A DNA stretch of 36,206 nucleotides from Chloroflexota bacterium (GCA_018969485.1 JAGWYG010000027.1:1-36206); one strand, 5' to 3'; positions 16,541 to 24,609 are shown, numbered from the stretch's first letter. The notes: generated by a model from the sequence alone, not told the origin. Numbers and translations: made by a program.

Positions 16541-18844
16541 ATGACCGAGAGCGCCACGGGGCTCATCGCACAGACGGCAGCCGGCCAGGCCGTCACGGTC
16601 GCATTGCAGGGTGTGGCAGTCCAGGCGCGCATCGATGGCGTCTGCGCCACCGTGACGGTCGCGCAGCAGTACACCAATGCCGAGTCGGTACCGATCGAGG
16701 CGGTGTATGTCTTTCCACTCGACGACCAGGCGGCCGTGTGTGGCTTTCGTGCGCGGATCGGCGACCGGCTGATCGTCGCACAGGTGCGCCCGCGCGAGGA
16801 GGCCTTTGCCGAATACGACGAGGCGATGCAGCGCGGTGCCGGGGCGATGCTGCTCGAGCAGGAGCGCGCCAACATCTTCACGGCCTCGATCGGCAACCTC
16901 AATCCCGGCCAGACGATCGCGATCGAGCTCGAGTATGTCGCGCCGCTGAGCCGCGAGGGCCAGGCGCTGCGCTTCGCGCTGCCCACCACCATCTCGCCGC
17001 GCTACCACCCGGCCGGCACCGATGCGGCACAGCTCGCCGACCAGCAGCGGGTCAGCCCGCCGGTCGCGCTGCACGTGCCCTACGGCCTGACGCTGGCGAT
17101 CGACGTCGCCCTCGGCACGCCGATCCGCCGCATCGAATCGCCCGGCCACGCGCTGTCGATCACGCTCGACGGTGCGACGGCGCGGATCACGCTGAGCAGC
17201 GCGCAGGTCGCGCTGGATCGCGACGTGGTGATCCTGATCGAGCCGGCGGCACAGCAGCAACCGATGGCGCTGGTATCGCGCGACACATCCGGCACGCCGG
17301 TGGTGCAGGTGACGTTCCTGCCCGACGGGCTCGACGCGGCTGCACGCAGCGCACGCGAGGTGATCTTCATCGTCGACTGCTCCGGCTCGATGGGAGGCAG
17401 CTCGATCGCCGAGGCGCGTCGTGCGATGGATCTGTGCATCCGGCAGATGCGCGAGGGCGATACGCTCAACATCGTGCGCTTCGGCTCGAGCTACACCAGC
17501 CTGTGGCCGGCGCCCCGCAGCTACACCGCGGCCAGCTTTGCCGAGGCGCTGGCGTACGCCGCCGCGACCGATGCCGAACTGGGCGGCACCGAGGTGCTGG
17601 CGCCGCTGCGGCACGTGTTCGCGGCGACGCCGGGGGCACCGGTGCGCGATATCCTGCTGCTGACTGACGGCCAGGTGTCGAACGAGTCCGCGGTGATCGC
17701 GCTGTGCCGCGCCAATCAGGCGCGCAACCGCGTGTTCAGCTTCGGCATCGGCGCCGGCTCCAGCGCCAGCCTGGTGCGCGGCGTGGCCGATGCCACCCGT
17801 GGCGCGGCCGAGTTCATCACGCCGGGCGAGCGCATCGAGCCCAAGGTGCTGCGCATGTTCAACCGCATCGGCAGCGTGCTGTTCGATCGCGTACGCATCG
17901 ACTGGGGCGGTCTCGACGTCGAACAGGCGCCGCATGCAGTTCCGCCGCTCTTCGCCGGCGATGCGCTCGTCGTCCGCGGGCGGGTGCGCGGCGGCAGCGC
18001 CGGCCAGCTGACGCTGCACGCCGACGAGCGGCAGTGGTCGGTGCCGCTCGATCTGGCGGCGGCGGCCAGCGCCGGGCCCATTCCGCTGATGTGGGCGCGC
18101 GAGATGATCCGCGACCTCGACGAAGAGCGGGTGCCGGAGCCGCGCCGCGGCAGCAACCAGCGCGCCAGGCCGGCGGACGCCCGGCGCGAGGGCATTCGCG
18201 CGCTGGCGATGCGCTATGGGCTGCTCAGCGCCGAGACCAGTTTCGTGGCCATCGAGGAGCGCACGGGCAGCGATCGCACCACGCAGCAGGCCGAATTGCG
18301 CCGCATCCCGATCGCCCTGACCAGCGGCTGGGGCGACCAGGACGCCGGAGGTCGGTATCACCGCGGCGTCGGCGCGATGATGGTGGCGAGCGCGCCCGTG
18401 CGGTCATCCGCCCGGATGGCGCCACCAACCGGCGCGTTGCCCGATCTGCGGCAGGCCTTCGTGATGTACAGCCCGCCGGATTCGGATGCGGCGTATGCGC
18501 CGCCGCCGCCCGCGAGTCCGGCGGCGCCACGGCCGCGCCCGGGCGCCCAGGCGGCGAAGCCGTCGGCCGATGACGTGCTGCAGTTGCTGGCAACCCAGGA
18601 GTTCGATGGTTCGTTCATGCTGAGCCGGCTGCTGCTGGCGCACACGAAGCACGCATCGACCACCCGTGCGGCGGCGCGCAGGTACGGCGAGGCGGTGGTA
18701 GCGACGGCACTGGCGCTGGCGGTGCTGCAGCGCAGCTATGCGGCGCGCCACGCCGAGTGGCAGGGCGCGGCAGACAAGGCCCGCGCGTGGCTGGCGCAAC
18801 AGCCGAACGGCTCGGACTTCGATGCGGCGGCGCTGCTCCGCTGA
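16541..18844 (+). CDS. VIT and von Willebrand factor A domain protein (767 aa)
   Basis: The N-terminal VIT domain (about 15-140) shows the typical VYVFPLDDQAAVCGFRARIG and FTASIGNLNPGQ segments. A VWA domain (about 270-440) follows with an intact metal-ion-dependent adhesion site DCSGS (Asp279 onward) and later TDGQVSN. The rest is a beta-rich segment, a Pro/Ala-rich linker near 645-670, and a helical C-terminal region. There is no clear signal peptide or membrane anchor. A strong AAGGAGAGG site fixes the start. The family resembles inter-alpha-trypsin-inhibitor heavy chains; bacterial members have no agreed function. Monocistronic, divergent from the deiodinase-like gene and convergent with the MFS gene. 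Confidence 0.92.
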   Translation: MTESATGLIAQTAAGQAVTVALQGVAVQARIDGVCATVTVAQQYTNAESVPIEAVYVFPLDDQAAVCGFRARIGDRLIVAQVRPREEAFAEYDEAMQRGAGAMLLEQERANIFTASIGNLNPGQTIAIELEYVAPLSREGQALRFALPTTISPRYHPAGTDAAQLADQQRVSPPVALHVPYGLTLAIDVALGTPIRRIESPGHALSITLDGATARITLSSAQVALDRDVVILIEPAAQQQPMALVSRDTSGTPVVQVTFLPDGLDAAARSAREVIFIVDCSGSMGGSSIAEARRAMDLCIRQMREGDTLNIVRFGSSYTSLWPAPRSYTAASFAEALAYAAATDAELGGTEVLAPLRHVFAATPGAPVRDILLLTDGQVSNESAVIALCRANQARNRVFSFGIGAGSSASLVRGVADATRGAAEFITPGERIEPKVLRMFNRIGSVLFDRVRIDWGGLDVEQAPHAVPPLFAGDALVVRGRVRGGSAGQLTLHADERQWSVPLDLAAAASAGPIPLMWAREMIRDLDEERVPEPRRGSNQRARPADARREGIRALAMRYGLLSAETSFVAIEERTGSDRTTQQAELRRIPIALTSGWGDQDAGGRYHRGVGAMMVASAPVRSSARMAPPTGALPDLRQAFVMYSPPDSDAAYAPPPPASPAAPRPRPGAQAAKPSADDVLQLLATQEFDGSFMLSRLLLAHTKHASTTRAAARRYGEAVVATALALAVLQRSYAARHAEWQGAADKARAWLAQQPNGSDFDAAALLR

Positions 18845-19022
18845 CGCGGCGCCTGCCCGCCGCCGGCCACATCGACGCTTCCGGCGTCGCCAGACGCCGG
18901 ACGTCGGCACGCGAGGGCGCGCGGCCACGCCCTCACCGCCGGCCCCGCTCCCGTGCGCACGGGAGCGGGGTCCGTCGCGGCGCAGTGCCGCCCGCGGGCG
19001 TCAGGCGGGGCGTGTAGGCCCG
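18845..19022. other. Convergent intergenic region with REP-like sequence
   Basis: Downstream of the VIT/VWA stop. It contains a perfect 28-bp palindrome within a ctcaccgccggccccgctcc context, a type of GC-rich dispersed intergenic repeat seen in many GC-rich bacteria. No gene is evident. Confidence 0.6.
18943..18970. terminator. Perfect 28-bp palindrome, candidate bidirectional terminator or REP element
   Basis: CCCCGCTCCCGTGC is followed directly by its reverse complement GCACGGGAGCGGGG. It can form a 12-bp stem with a four-base loop on either strand. It lies between convergent genes. There is no T-run, so a dispersed REP-like repeat is equally likely. Confidence 0.55.
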
Positions 19023-19235
19023 CCCCTTCGTGTCTTCGTGTCTTCGTGTGAGCCCGTCTCCCGTCCCCCCGTGCCTTCGCCCCTTCGTGTCTTCGTGTCT
19101 TCGTGTGAGCCCGTCTCCCGGCCCTACGTGCCTTCGCCCCCACCCCTTCGTGTCTTCGTGTCTTCGTGTGAGCCCGTCTCCCGCCCCCCGCCCCCGGCCC
19201 TGCGTGCCTTCGTGTCTTCGTGTGAGCCCGCTCCC
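19023..19235. repeat. Direct-repeat array (HEDTKTRR type), four units
   Basis: Three 41-bp cores at 19023-19063, 19080-19120 and 19143-19183 are identical, and a shortened fourth copy lies at 19207-19235. Each full core holds three tandem cttcgtgt octamers followed by gagcccgtctcccg. Spacers of 16-23 bp are C-rich and themselves related (gtgccttcg). The minus strand reads as repeated HEDTKTRR. The nested octamers and non-unique spacers exclude a CRISPR. Similar sequences are widespread intergenic repeats. Here the array runs into the 3' end of the MFS gene. Confidence 0.95.
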
Positions 19236-20389
19236 ACCTGCGTGCCGCCGTGTGTACCGGCGCGCGGGCGGCGCAGGGCGATACACAGCGCCAGCAGCGC
19301 CACCAGTGCGCCACCGGTGAACGGCGCGCTCGGGCCGGCGCGATCCAGCAGCGCGCCGGCGCCGAGCGGCCCGACGACCAGCGCAGCATTCAGCACCCAC
19401 TGCAGCGTGCCCATCGTCTGGCCGTGATGCTGCGCGCCACCCGCCGCCGCGATGCGGCTGGTCAGGCCGACGATCGCGAGGTTGACGCCGAGCGCCGTCA
19501 GTGCCGCGGCGACAGAGCCGGCCAGCAGACCGGGCGCGAGCCCCATGGCCGCCAGGCCGAGGGCTGCGATCGCGCATCCGGCGCGCGTCAGCCAGTCATC
19601 GTCGCGCCAGCGGCCCAGCAACGGCACCAGCAGCACCTGGGTCAGCAGCGCGACGACGGCGACGAAGCCGTAGAACCGGCCATTTTCGACGATGCCCCAG
19701 CCGAAGCGCTGCTGGCTCACCAGCGGAACGATCGCCTGGAGGCCATTGAAGGCGATGTTCACCAGAAAGATCACCAGCAGCAGTCGGGCGATCCCGCGCG
19801 GCGGCGCGCCAGCCGCCAGCGCCGGCGGGCGCGCGCCGTGGACCGGCTCGGGGAGCAGCACCGCGACCAGCACCAGGTTGAGCATCGCCAGGCCGGCGGC
19901 CAGCAGCAGCGGCGCAGCAGCCCCCCATACGCCCGCCAGGCTGGTGAGCCATGGCCCGCAGACCAGCCCGATGCCATAGGCGGCTGTGGCCAGGCCGAAG
20001 CGCCGGGCGCGCCGTTCGGCCGGCGTGGTGTCGGCCAGATACGCCTGGGCGACGCTGAAATTGGCGCCAGTGACCGCGTCGAGCAGCAGCGCCAGCCCGA
20101 TCAGCGCCAGGCTGTCGGCGAACGCCAGCGTCAGATAGCCGGCGGCGCTCCCCGCCAGACACAGCAGCAGCGCCGGCCGCCGGCCAGCCCGATCCGACCA
20201 GCGGGCGATCAGCGGGCCGCACACCGCCTGCAGCGCGGCATAGCCCGCCAGCAACCCGCCGACGTGCAACGGCGTCGCACCGGCCGCCTGCGCCTGCAGC
20301 GGCAGCAATGGCGTGACGATGCCATAGCCGAGCATATCGCCGAACACGGTGGCGAGCACCAGCGGATGCGCGCCGGCCGGCCGCCTCAC
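19124..20389 (-). CDS. MFS transporter, TetA-like, with repeat-derived C-terminal tail (421 aa)
   Basis: Twelve hydrophobic segments. GDMLGYGIVTPLLP is in the first helix, and ARWSDRAGRRPALL is the motif A loop after the second. It is a typical drug:H+ antiporter-like efflux protein; substrate unknown. The proper protein ends near ALCIALRRPRAG, but no stop follows. The frame continues through about 44 residues encoded by the repeat array (GSHEDTKARR, GSHEDTKTRR) and stops at a TAG inside a spacer. GTG 20389 is chosen from the position of the first helix; its ribosome site is weak, and upstream in-frame codons overlap the peptidase gene. It follows the M24 peptidase by 55 bp, probably as an operon. 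Confidence 0.88.
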   Translation of the reverse strand: MRRPAGAHPLVLATVFGDMLGYGIVTPLLPLQAQAAGATPLHVGGLLAGYAALQAVCGPLIARWSDRAGRRPALLLCLAGSAAGYLTLAFADSLALIGLALLLDAVTGANFSVAQAYLADTTPAERRARRFGLATAAYGIGLVCGPWLTSLAGVWGAAAPLLLAAGLAMLNLVLVAVLLPEPVHGARPPALAAGAPPRGIARLLLVIFLVNIAFNGLQAIVPLVSQQRFGWGIVENGRFYGFVAVVALLTQVLLVPLLGRWRDDDWLTRAGCAIAALGLAAMGLAPGLLAGSVAAALTALGVNLAIVGLTSRIAAAGGAQHHGQTMGTLQWVLNAALVVGPLGAGALLDRAGPSAPFTGGALVALLALCIALRRPRAGTHGGTQVGAGSHEDTKARRAGGGGRETGSHEDTKTRRGGGEGT

Positions 20390-20444
20390 AGGCCACCGCG
20401 GCGCAGGGCATGGCGCAGGTGCAGTGCCGCGCGCCGCGCACGCA

Positions 20445-21626
20445 TCACACCAGCCCGAGCGTACGCTGCTGCGTCGACAGGAACACGCAGCCATCCTCGG
20501 TGACCAGCACGTCCTCCTCGAGGCCCAGGTACCCGGCGCTCGTCACCACGCCGAGCTCGAGCGTGTAGACATGGCCGACCTCGACCTGCATGTCCGGAGT
20601 GTTGCCGTAGCGTTCCCAGCGCGGCCCCAGCAGCGGGCCACCGTCGTGGCACGCGCGGCCCAGCCCATGGCCGAAGGCGTGGCGATACTCCTCGAAGCCA
20701 CCCTCGACGATTACCTCGCGCGCGACCGCATCGACCTCGAAGCCCCGCACGCCGGGGCGCAGGGCCGCTGCCCCCGCATCGATCGCCTGCAGCACCACCG
20801 CAAACGCCCGCTCGATCTCGGCCGGCGGCTGCTGCTCGCCGGGGCGGCGCACATACCACATGCGCTGGATGTCCGAGCAGTACCCCTCGCGGCGCACCCC
20901 CAGATCCACATGCACCAGATGCCCCGGCGCGACCAGGATGTCGTCGCGCGGTGCCGCATGGCCGGGATCGGACTCCGGGCCGCTATTGACGATCGGGCAG
21001 CCTTGCCACGACCACGCCGACGGCAGGCCGCGGCGATGAAACTCCGCGTGGACGAACGCCCCCAGCGCGGCCTCGCTCACGCCCGGCACGATCTGCGCCG
21101 CCAGCATCGCGACGATCTCCTCGGTCTCGGTGATGGCGCCGCGGATGCGCGCCACCTCGGCGGGCGTCTTGCGCGCCCGCAGCCGGCCGAGCAGCCGTTC
21201 GGCGCTGGTGAAGCGCGCCGGGTACGGCGTGCCGTCGAGCAATTCCTGCAGCAACCGCCACATCCCGTGCGTCAGGCCGTCGGCCGTCTTGTCGTGGACG
21301 CTGTAGTTCAGACCGATGTGCTGCGGATCGTGCCGCTCGAGCGTGGCCACCAGCGATGCCCGCAGGCCCTCGTCATAGCCGATGACCTCGTCGAAGATTC
21401 CCGAGAGACGCACGTCGGGCACATCATAGCGGCCGACGATGGCGACGCGCCGTCCATCGCGGAAGAACAGGAACGCCGAGTTCCAGGTCACATCGACGCC
21501 GATCGCCATCTCGACGCCGGGATCGGGCGAGACGACCGTCTCGCGGGCGAACGTCAGCCAGCAGTCGAGATCGACCTCGGCGAGCAGCGCGGTCGCCTGG
21601 GCAGCTTTCTCACGGTAGAGCGTCAT
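20445..21626 (-). CDS. M24-family metallopeptidase, Xaa-Pro aminopeptidase-like (393 aa)
   Basis: N-terminal creatinase-like domain (about 1-150) and C-terminal pita-bread domain. The five metal ligands are all visible: Asp in HVDLGV, Asp in YCSDIQR, His in FGHGLG, Glu in TLELGV and Glu in LEEDVLV. It should bind a dinuclear metal centre and cleave N-terminal residues before proline, or act on a related substrate, in the cytoplasm. The start is supported by AAAGGAA about ten bases upstream. Precedes the MFS gene on the same strand. Divergent from the adenylate-kinase-like gene, sharing a 124-bp control region with an ATTATAAT sequence usable in either direction. Confidence 0.92.
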   Translation of the reverse strand: MTLYREKAAQATALLAEVDLDCWLTFARETVVSPDPGVEMAIGVDVTWNSAFLFFRDGRRVAIVGRYDVPDVRLSGIFDEVIGYDEGLRASLVATLERHDPQHIGLNYSVHDKTADGLTHGMWRLLQELLDGTPYPARFTSAERLLGRLRARKTPAEVARIRGAITETEEIVAMLAAQIVPGVSEAALGAFVHAEFHRRGLPSAWSWQGCPIVNSGPESDPGHAAPRDDILVAPGHLVHVDLGVRREGYCSDIQRMWYVRRPGEQQPPAEIERAFAVVLQAIDAGAAALRPGVRGFEVDAVAREVIVEGGFEEYRHAFGHGLGRACHDGGPLLGPRWERYGNTPDMQVEVGHVYTLELGVVTSAGYLGLEEDVLVTEDGCVFLSTQQRTLGLV

Positions 21627-21694
21627 TGGTCACGATTCCTTTCACATCGTCGCCAGCAGCGCCCGCGGCATCGGCGGCCTGCGACTCAGGGTAT

Positions 21695-21700
21695 TATAAT
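21695..21700 (+). promoter_or_regulatory. -10 element TATAAT before the adenylate-kinase-like gene
   Basis: Perfect TATAAT within attataat, 51 bases before ATG 21751. The overlapping complement (21698-21693) also reads TATAAT toward the peptidase gene. No -35 box was recognised on either strand. Confidence 0.45.
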
Positions 21701-21750
21701 GGTGTCCGGCAGCGGCGCCGGGTGCGATGACGGAGGAACGGGGAGCAGAC

Positions 21751-22440
21751 ATGGCCCAGGACATGGCACGACGATCGCTCGAGATCGTCCTGATCGGCCC
21801 GCCCGGCGCCGGCAAGAGCACGATCGCCGAGGCGCTGGTCGCCGCACGGCCACTGGTCCTGATCTCGACCGGGCAGCGGCTGCGCGCCGAGATCAAGGCC
21901 CGCAGCCGGATCGGTCGCGCCGTGGCTGGCGCGTTAGCGCATGGCGATCTGGCGCCCGATTCGCTGATGGACCGGGTGCTGCGTGCCGGCATCGAGGCGC
22001 TTGATCCGGCGCAGGGTGTGCTGCTCGACGGCTATCCGCGCACGATGCGCCAGGCGCTGGGCCTTGATGTGATGCTGGCCGATTTTGGCCGTGATCTCGA
22101 TGCGGTGCTGGCGCTCGAGGTCGACGATGACGAAGTCATCAGGCGTCTGGGCGGCCGGCGCATCTGCGAGGGCGCCGGCGAGCCGTTTCCGGTGCACATC
22201 GATGATCTCGCCAGCATGCTGCGCTGTCAGGAGCGCGGTGGCGTCGCGGTGCATCGCGACGACGACCGCCCCGAGGTGGTGTTGCAGCGGCTGGCCGTGT
22301 ATCGCGCCCAGACGGCGCCCCTGCTGGCCCACTACGGGGCGCGCGGCGTGTTGCGGCGCGTCGATGCCAGCGGCAGCCCGGCCGATGTCGCCCGGCGGGC
22401 CGTCGCGGCACTGGCGCCCAATGCTCCGGTGGCGCGGTGA
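21751..22440 (+). CDS. Adenylate kinase-like nucleoside monophosphate kinase (229 aa)
   Basis: P-loop GPPGAGKST (Lys22), NMP-binding STGQRLRAEI, substrate signature LLDGYPRT, and a LID region starting GGRRIC and ending in DRPEVVLQRLAVYRAQTAPLL. These place it in the adenylate kinase family, which converts NMP plus ATP to NDP plus ADP. Two features are unusual. STGQRLR replaces the usual STGDMLR/STGDLLR, and the LID has two separated Cys rather than a zinc CxxC. The housekeeping adk normally sits among ribosomal genes, so this may be a paralogue with altered nucleotide preference. ATG 21751 has GGGGAG five to six bases upstream; ATG 21727 is an alternative. Confidence 0.85.
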   Translation: MAQDMARRSLEIVLIGPPGAGKSTIAEALVAARPLVLISTGQRLRAEIKARSRIGRAVAGALAHGDLAPDSLMDRVLRAGIEALDPAQGVLLDGYPRTMRQALGLDVMLADFGRDLDAVLALEVDDDEVIRRLGGRRICEGAGEPFPVHIDDLASMLRCQERGGVAVHRDDDRPEVVLQRLAVYRAQTAPLLAHYGARGVLRRVDASGSPADVARRAVAALAPNAPVAR

Positions 22441-22637
22441 GCCCGATCGTGGCGGTAGCCGGAATCAGGTGGGGATGCATTGGCAACGACTACCAGAAAG
22501 TAGGACTCAGCGAAGTGCTGAGCATGTTTGCGGGCTACCTTCCAGGCGAAAGAGCTCAAACGTCGTTCGCCTGCGAAGATCCAGAGTGGGTGAAGTTCTG
22601 CATCGATGTGCTGGCAGACCCAGGGAGTTATCAATGA
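22437..22637 (+). CDS. Small hypothetical protein (66 aa), lower-GC cassette
   Basis: The GTG start overlaps the kinase stop by four bases (GTGA). The stop overlaps the next start (ATGA). The product has segments such as LSEVLSMFAGYLPGERAQTS and an Asp-Pro-Glu-Trp near the C-terminus. No family was recognised. Base composition is visibly more AT-rich than the flanks. The true start could lie downstream, or it could be the 3' remnant of a larger gene. Confidence 0.5.
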   Translation: MSPIVAVAGIRWGCIGNDYQKVGLSEVLSMFAGYLPGERAQTSFACEDPEWVKFCIDVLADPGSYQ

Positions 22638-22942
22638 CTTTGCCACGACTGACTCTGACTTGGGACGACGGTGCGGATGGCGTGCGGATCTACTACGATC
22701 CGAACAGCAACACGTGGAGCTCAGACTACGAAGAGCCAGCAGTCAGTGATGCGTATATTGCGCTGATGCAAATGATGACTGACGGTGCATTTCTGCGCAA
22801 AGCGTATACTCCGTATCCATTGCTTGACAGGATCGAGGCACTGGCAGCAGATCTCAATTTCACACTCGATGGGATAGATGATCTTTACGATGAGCTCGGC
22901 GCACTAGTCGATACATTGATCAAGGACGGCGCCGTCTTCTAG
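22634..22942 (+). CDS. Small acidic hypothetical protein (102 aa), lower-GC cassette
   Basis: Starts on ATG 22634 with CAGGGAG six bases upstream and overlaps the previous small gene by four bases. The product is strongly acidic (LTWDDGADGVRIYYDPN; DDLYDELGALVDTLI near the end), with no signal or membrane segment. Codon use (TAT, GAT, TTG, CAA) is unlike the neighbouring GC-rich genes, suggesting horizontal acquisition. Size, acidity and pairing resemble toxin-immunity or toxin-antitoxin partners, but no family was recognised, so this is speculation. Confidence 0.7.
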   Translation: MTLPRLTLTWDDGADGVRIYYDPNSNTWSSDYEEPAVSDAYIALMQMMTDGAFLRKAYTPYPLLDRIEALAADLNFTLDGIDDLYDELGALVDTLIKDGAVF

Positions 22943-22944
22943 TG

Positions 22945-22950
22945 TATACT
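22945..22950 (+). promoter_or_regulatory. -10 element TATACT before the glgA leader ORF
   Basis: TATACT begins three bases after the stop of the preceding gene and 28 bases before the leader ORF start, leaving a short leader that contains caggaggtg. No -35 box was found at standard spacing. Confidence 0.45.
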
Positions 22951-22972
22951 GTCACGCAGCAGGAGGTGCGGC

Positions 22973-23065
22973 ATGGCATGGGTCATCGGCGCAGACACGG
23001 ATCTGCCACTGAACGAGACGCTGCGCTGGGACGGCCCGGGCGCGGCGCAGCGCGTGTATGAATGA
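22973..23065 (+). CDS. Short leader ORF (30 aa) overlapping the start of glgA
   Basis: ATG 22973 is preceded by a near-ideal CAGGAGGTG ribosome site, better than any for glgA. The 30-codon frame (MAWVIGADTDLPLNE and onward, ending RVYE) stops at 23063-23065, eight bases inside glgA in another frame. No homologue recognised. glgA itself lacks a clear ribosome site, so ribosomes finishing the leader probably reinitiate at 23058. Alternatively it is a stand-alone microprotein. Confidence 0.6.
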   Translation: MAWVIGADTDLPLNETLRWDGPGAAQRVYE

Positions 23066-24551
23066 TCGCCTCGCGGTGCTCGTCGTCGCTGCCGAGATGG
23101 TGCCGTTCGCCAAGACCGGCGGGCTGGCCGACGTGGTTGGCGCGCTGCCCAAGGCGCTGCGCGGCCTCGGCCACGATGTGCGGGTCGCCATCCCGCACTA
23201 CTCGCGCATCGCCAGCGAGCGCTTCCAGCTTGAACCGCTGCTCGGCCCGTTTCCGGTGCCGCTCGATGACCAACTGATCGATGCGGCGCTGGTGACGACC
23301 CAGATCGCCGCCGGTGATGACGTCATCCCGGTGTATATGGTCGAGAATGAATACTTCTATCAGCGCGACGGCATCTACATGTATGAAGACGATGCGGACC
23401 GCTTCATCTTCTTCTGCCGCGCGATTCTCGAGGGCATCCGGCAGCTCGGCTGGCGACCGGACGTGATTCATTGCCACGACTGGCAGACGGCGATCATTCC
23501 GAACTGGCTCAAGACGATCTACCGCGATGATCCGTTCTTCCGCGACGTCGCATGTGTCTATACCATCCACAATCTGGCGTATCAGGGCGTGTTCGGCCAT
23601 CGGGTGCTCGAGATCGCCGGCGTCGATGAGTACGGGTTTCTGGCGCATCCCGACACGCCCCATCTCAACGATGTGGTCGATCTGATGGCGCGCGGCATCC
23701 ACTTCGCCGATGTCATCAACACCGTCAGCGAGACGTATGCCAGCGAGATCCTGCAGCCCGAATTCGGCGAGGGTCTCGATCCGATGCTGCGCGATCGACG
23801 CGACCGGCTGTATGGTGTGCTCAACGGCATCGACACCGAACTGTACGATCCGGCGACCGACGGTGCGATCGCGATGCGCTACGACCGGAACCGGCTCGAG
23901 GGCCGGCTGGCCTGCAAGGCGGAGCTGCAGCGGACAGCGCGGCTGCCCGAGCGCCGCGCGACGCCGGTGATCGGCTGCATTGCGCGGCTGTCCGACCAGA
24001 AGGGCTTCGATCTGATCTGTCAGGTGCTCGATCCGCTGCTGCGCAACCATGATGTGCAACTGGTGATCTCGGGCACCGGCGAACAGCGCTATCACGAGCG
24101 GCTGATCGAGCTGCGCGCGCGATTTCCGCGTCAGCTGGCGGTGTTCTTCACGTTCAACGCGCCGCTGTCGCGGGCGGTCTACGCCGGCTCCGACATGTTC
24201 CTCATGCCGTCGCGCCGCGAGCCGTGTGGCCTCAGCCAGATGATCGCCCTACGCTATGGCGCCATCCCGATCGTGCGCGCCACCGGCGGCCTGGCCGATA
24301 CGGTGCGCGATTTCGATCCGGGCACCGGCGACGGCAATGGCTTTGCGTTCACGGCGTACGATGCGATGGCACTGTATGCCGCCGTCGTGCGGGCCATCGA
24401 GGCATTCCGCTACCGCAGCGTCTGGCAGCAACTGATGGTGCGCGCCATGGCGCTGGACCACTCGTGGGCGGCGAGCGCCCGGCGCTATGTGGATCTGTAC
24501 CAGCGGGCGCGGGCGGTACGCAGCGAGGCGCCCGCGCCGCCGCGCCCCTGA
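23058..24551 (+). CDS. glgA: Glycogen synthase, ADP-glucose type, GT5 (497 aa)
   Basis: The N-terminal KTGGLADVVGALPKAL (Lys19 onward) is the ADP-glucose-binding motif of bacterial glycogen/starch synthases. The Rossmann halves show HCHDWQTA in the first domain, and ARLSDQKGFDL and PSRREPCGLSQMIALRYGAI in the second. Length is normal (about 480-500). It elongates alpha-1,4-glucan from ADP-glucose in the cytoplasm. Translation probably depends on the overlapping leader ORF. Other glycogen genes (glgB, glgC) are not in the window. Confidence 0.96.
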   Translation: MNDRLAVLVVAAEMVPFAKTGGLADVVGALPKALRGLGHDVRVAIPHYSRIASERFQLEPLLGPFPVPLDDQLIDAALVTTQIAAGDDVIPVYMVENEYFYQRDGIYMYEDDADRFIFFCRAILEGIRQLGWRPDVIHCHDWQTAIIPNWLKTIYRDDPFFRDVACVYTIHNLAYQGVFGHRVLEIAGVDEYGFLAHPDTPHLNDVVDLMARGIHFADVINTVSETYASEILQPEFGEGLDPMLRDRRDRLYGVLNGIDTELYDPATDGAIAMRYDRNRLEGRLACKAELQRTARLPERRATPVIGCIARLSDQKGFDLICQVLDPLLRNHDVQLVISGTGEQRYHERLIELRARFPRQLAVFFTFNAPLSRAVYAGSDMFLMPSRREPCGLSQMIALRYGAIPIVRATGGLADTVRDFDPGTGDGNGFAFTAYDAMALYAAVVRAIEAFRYRSVWQQLMVRAMALDHSWAASARRYVDLYQRARAVRSEAPAPPRP

Positions 24552-24609
24552 TCCGCGCCATCAGGCCTGCCGTGGCGCCGGTCACCCGTGGGTGGCCCGT
24601 GCCCGGCGC

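Noticed and set aside
16460-18361. 633-codon minus-strand open frame
   Set aside because: Lies entirely opposite the VIT/VWA gene and has no family features; the plus-strand product is clear.
19023-19235. CRISPR array
   Set aside because: Spacers are short, C-rich and related to each other, the units hold internal octamer repeats, and no cas genes are present.
18738-19427. Open frames across the HEDTKTRR array as genes
   Set aside because: Products are direct translations of the DNA repeat without start signals. Only the tail in frame with the MFS gene is kept.
24552-24609. Intrinsic terminator between glgA and the beta-mannosidase gene
   Set aside because: Only an imperfect short stem (about 24579-24597) with no T-run; too weak to annotate.
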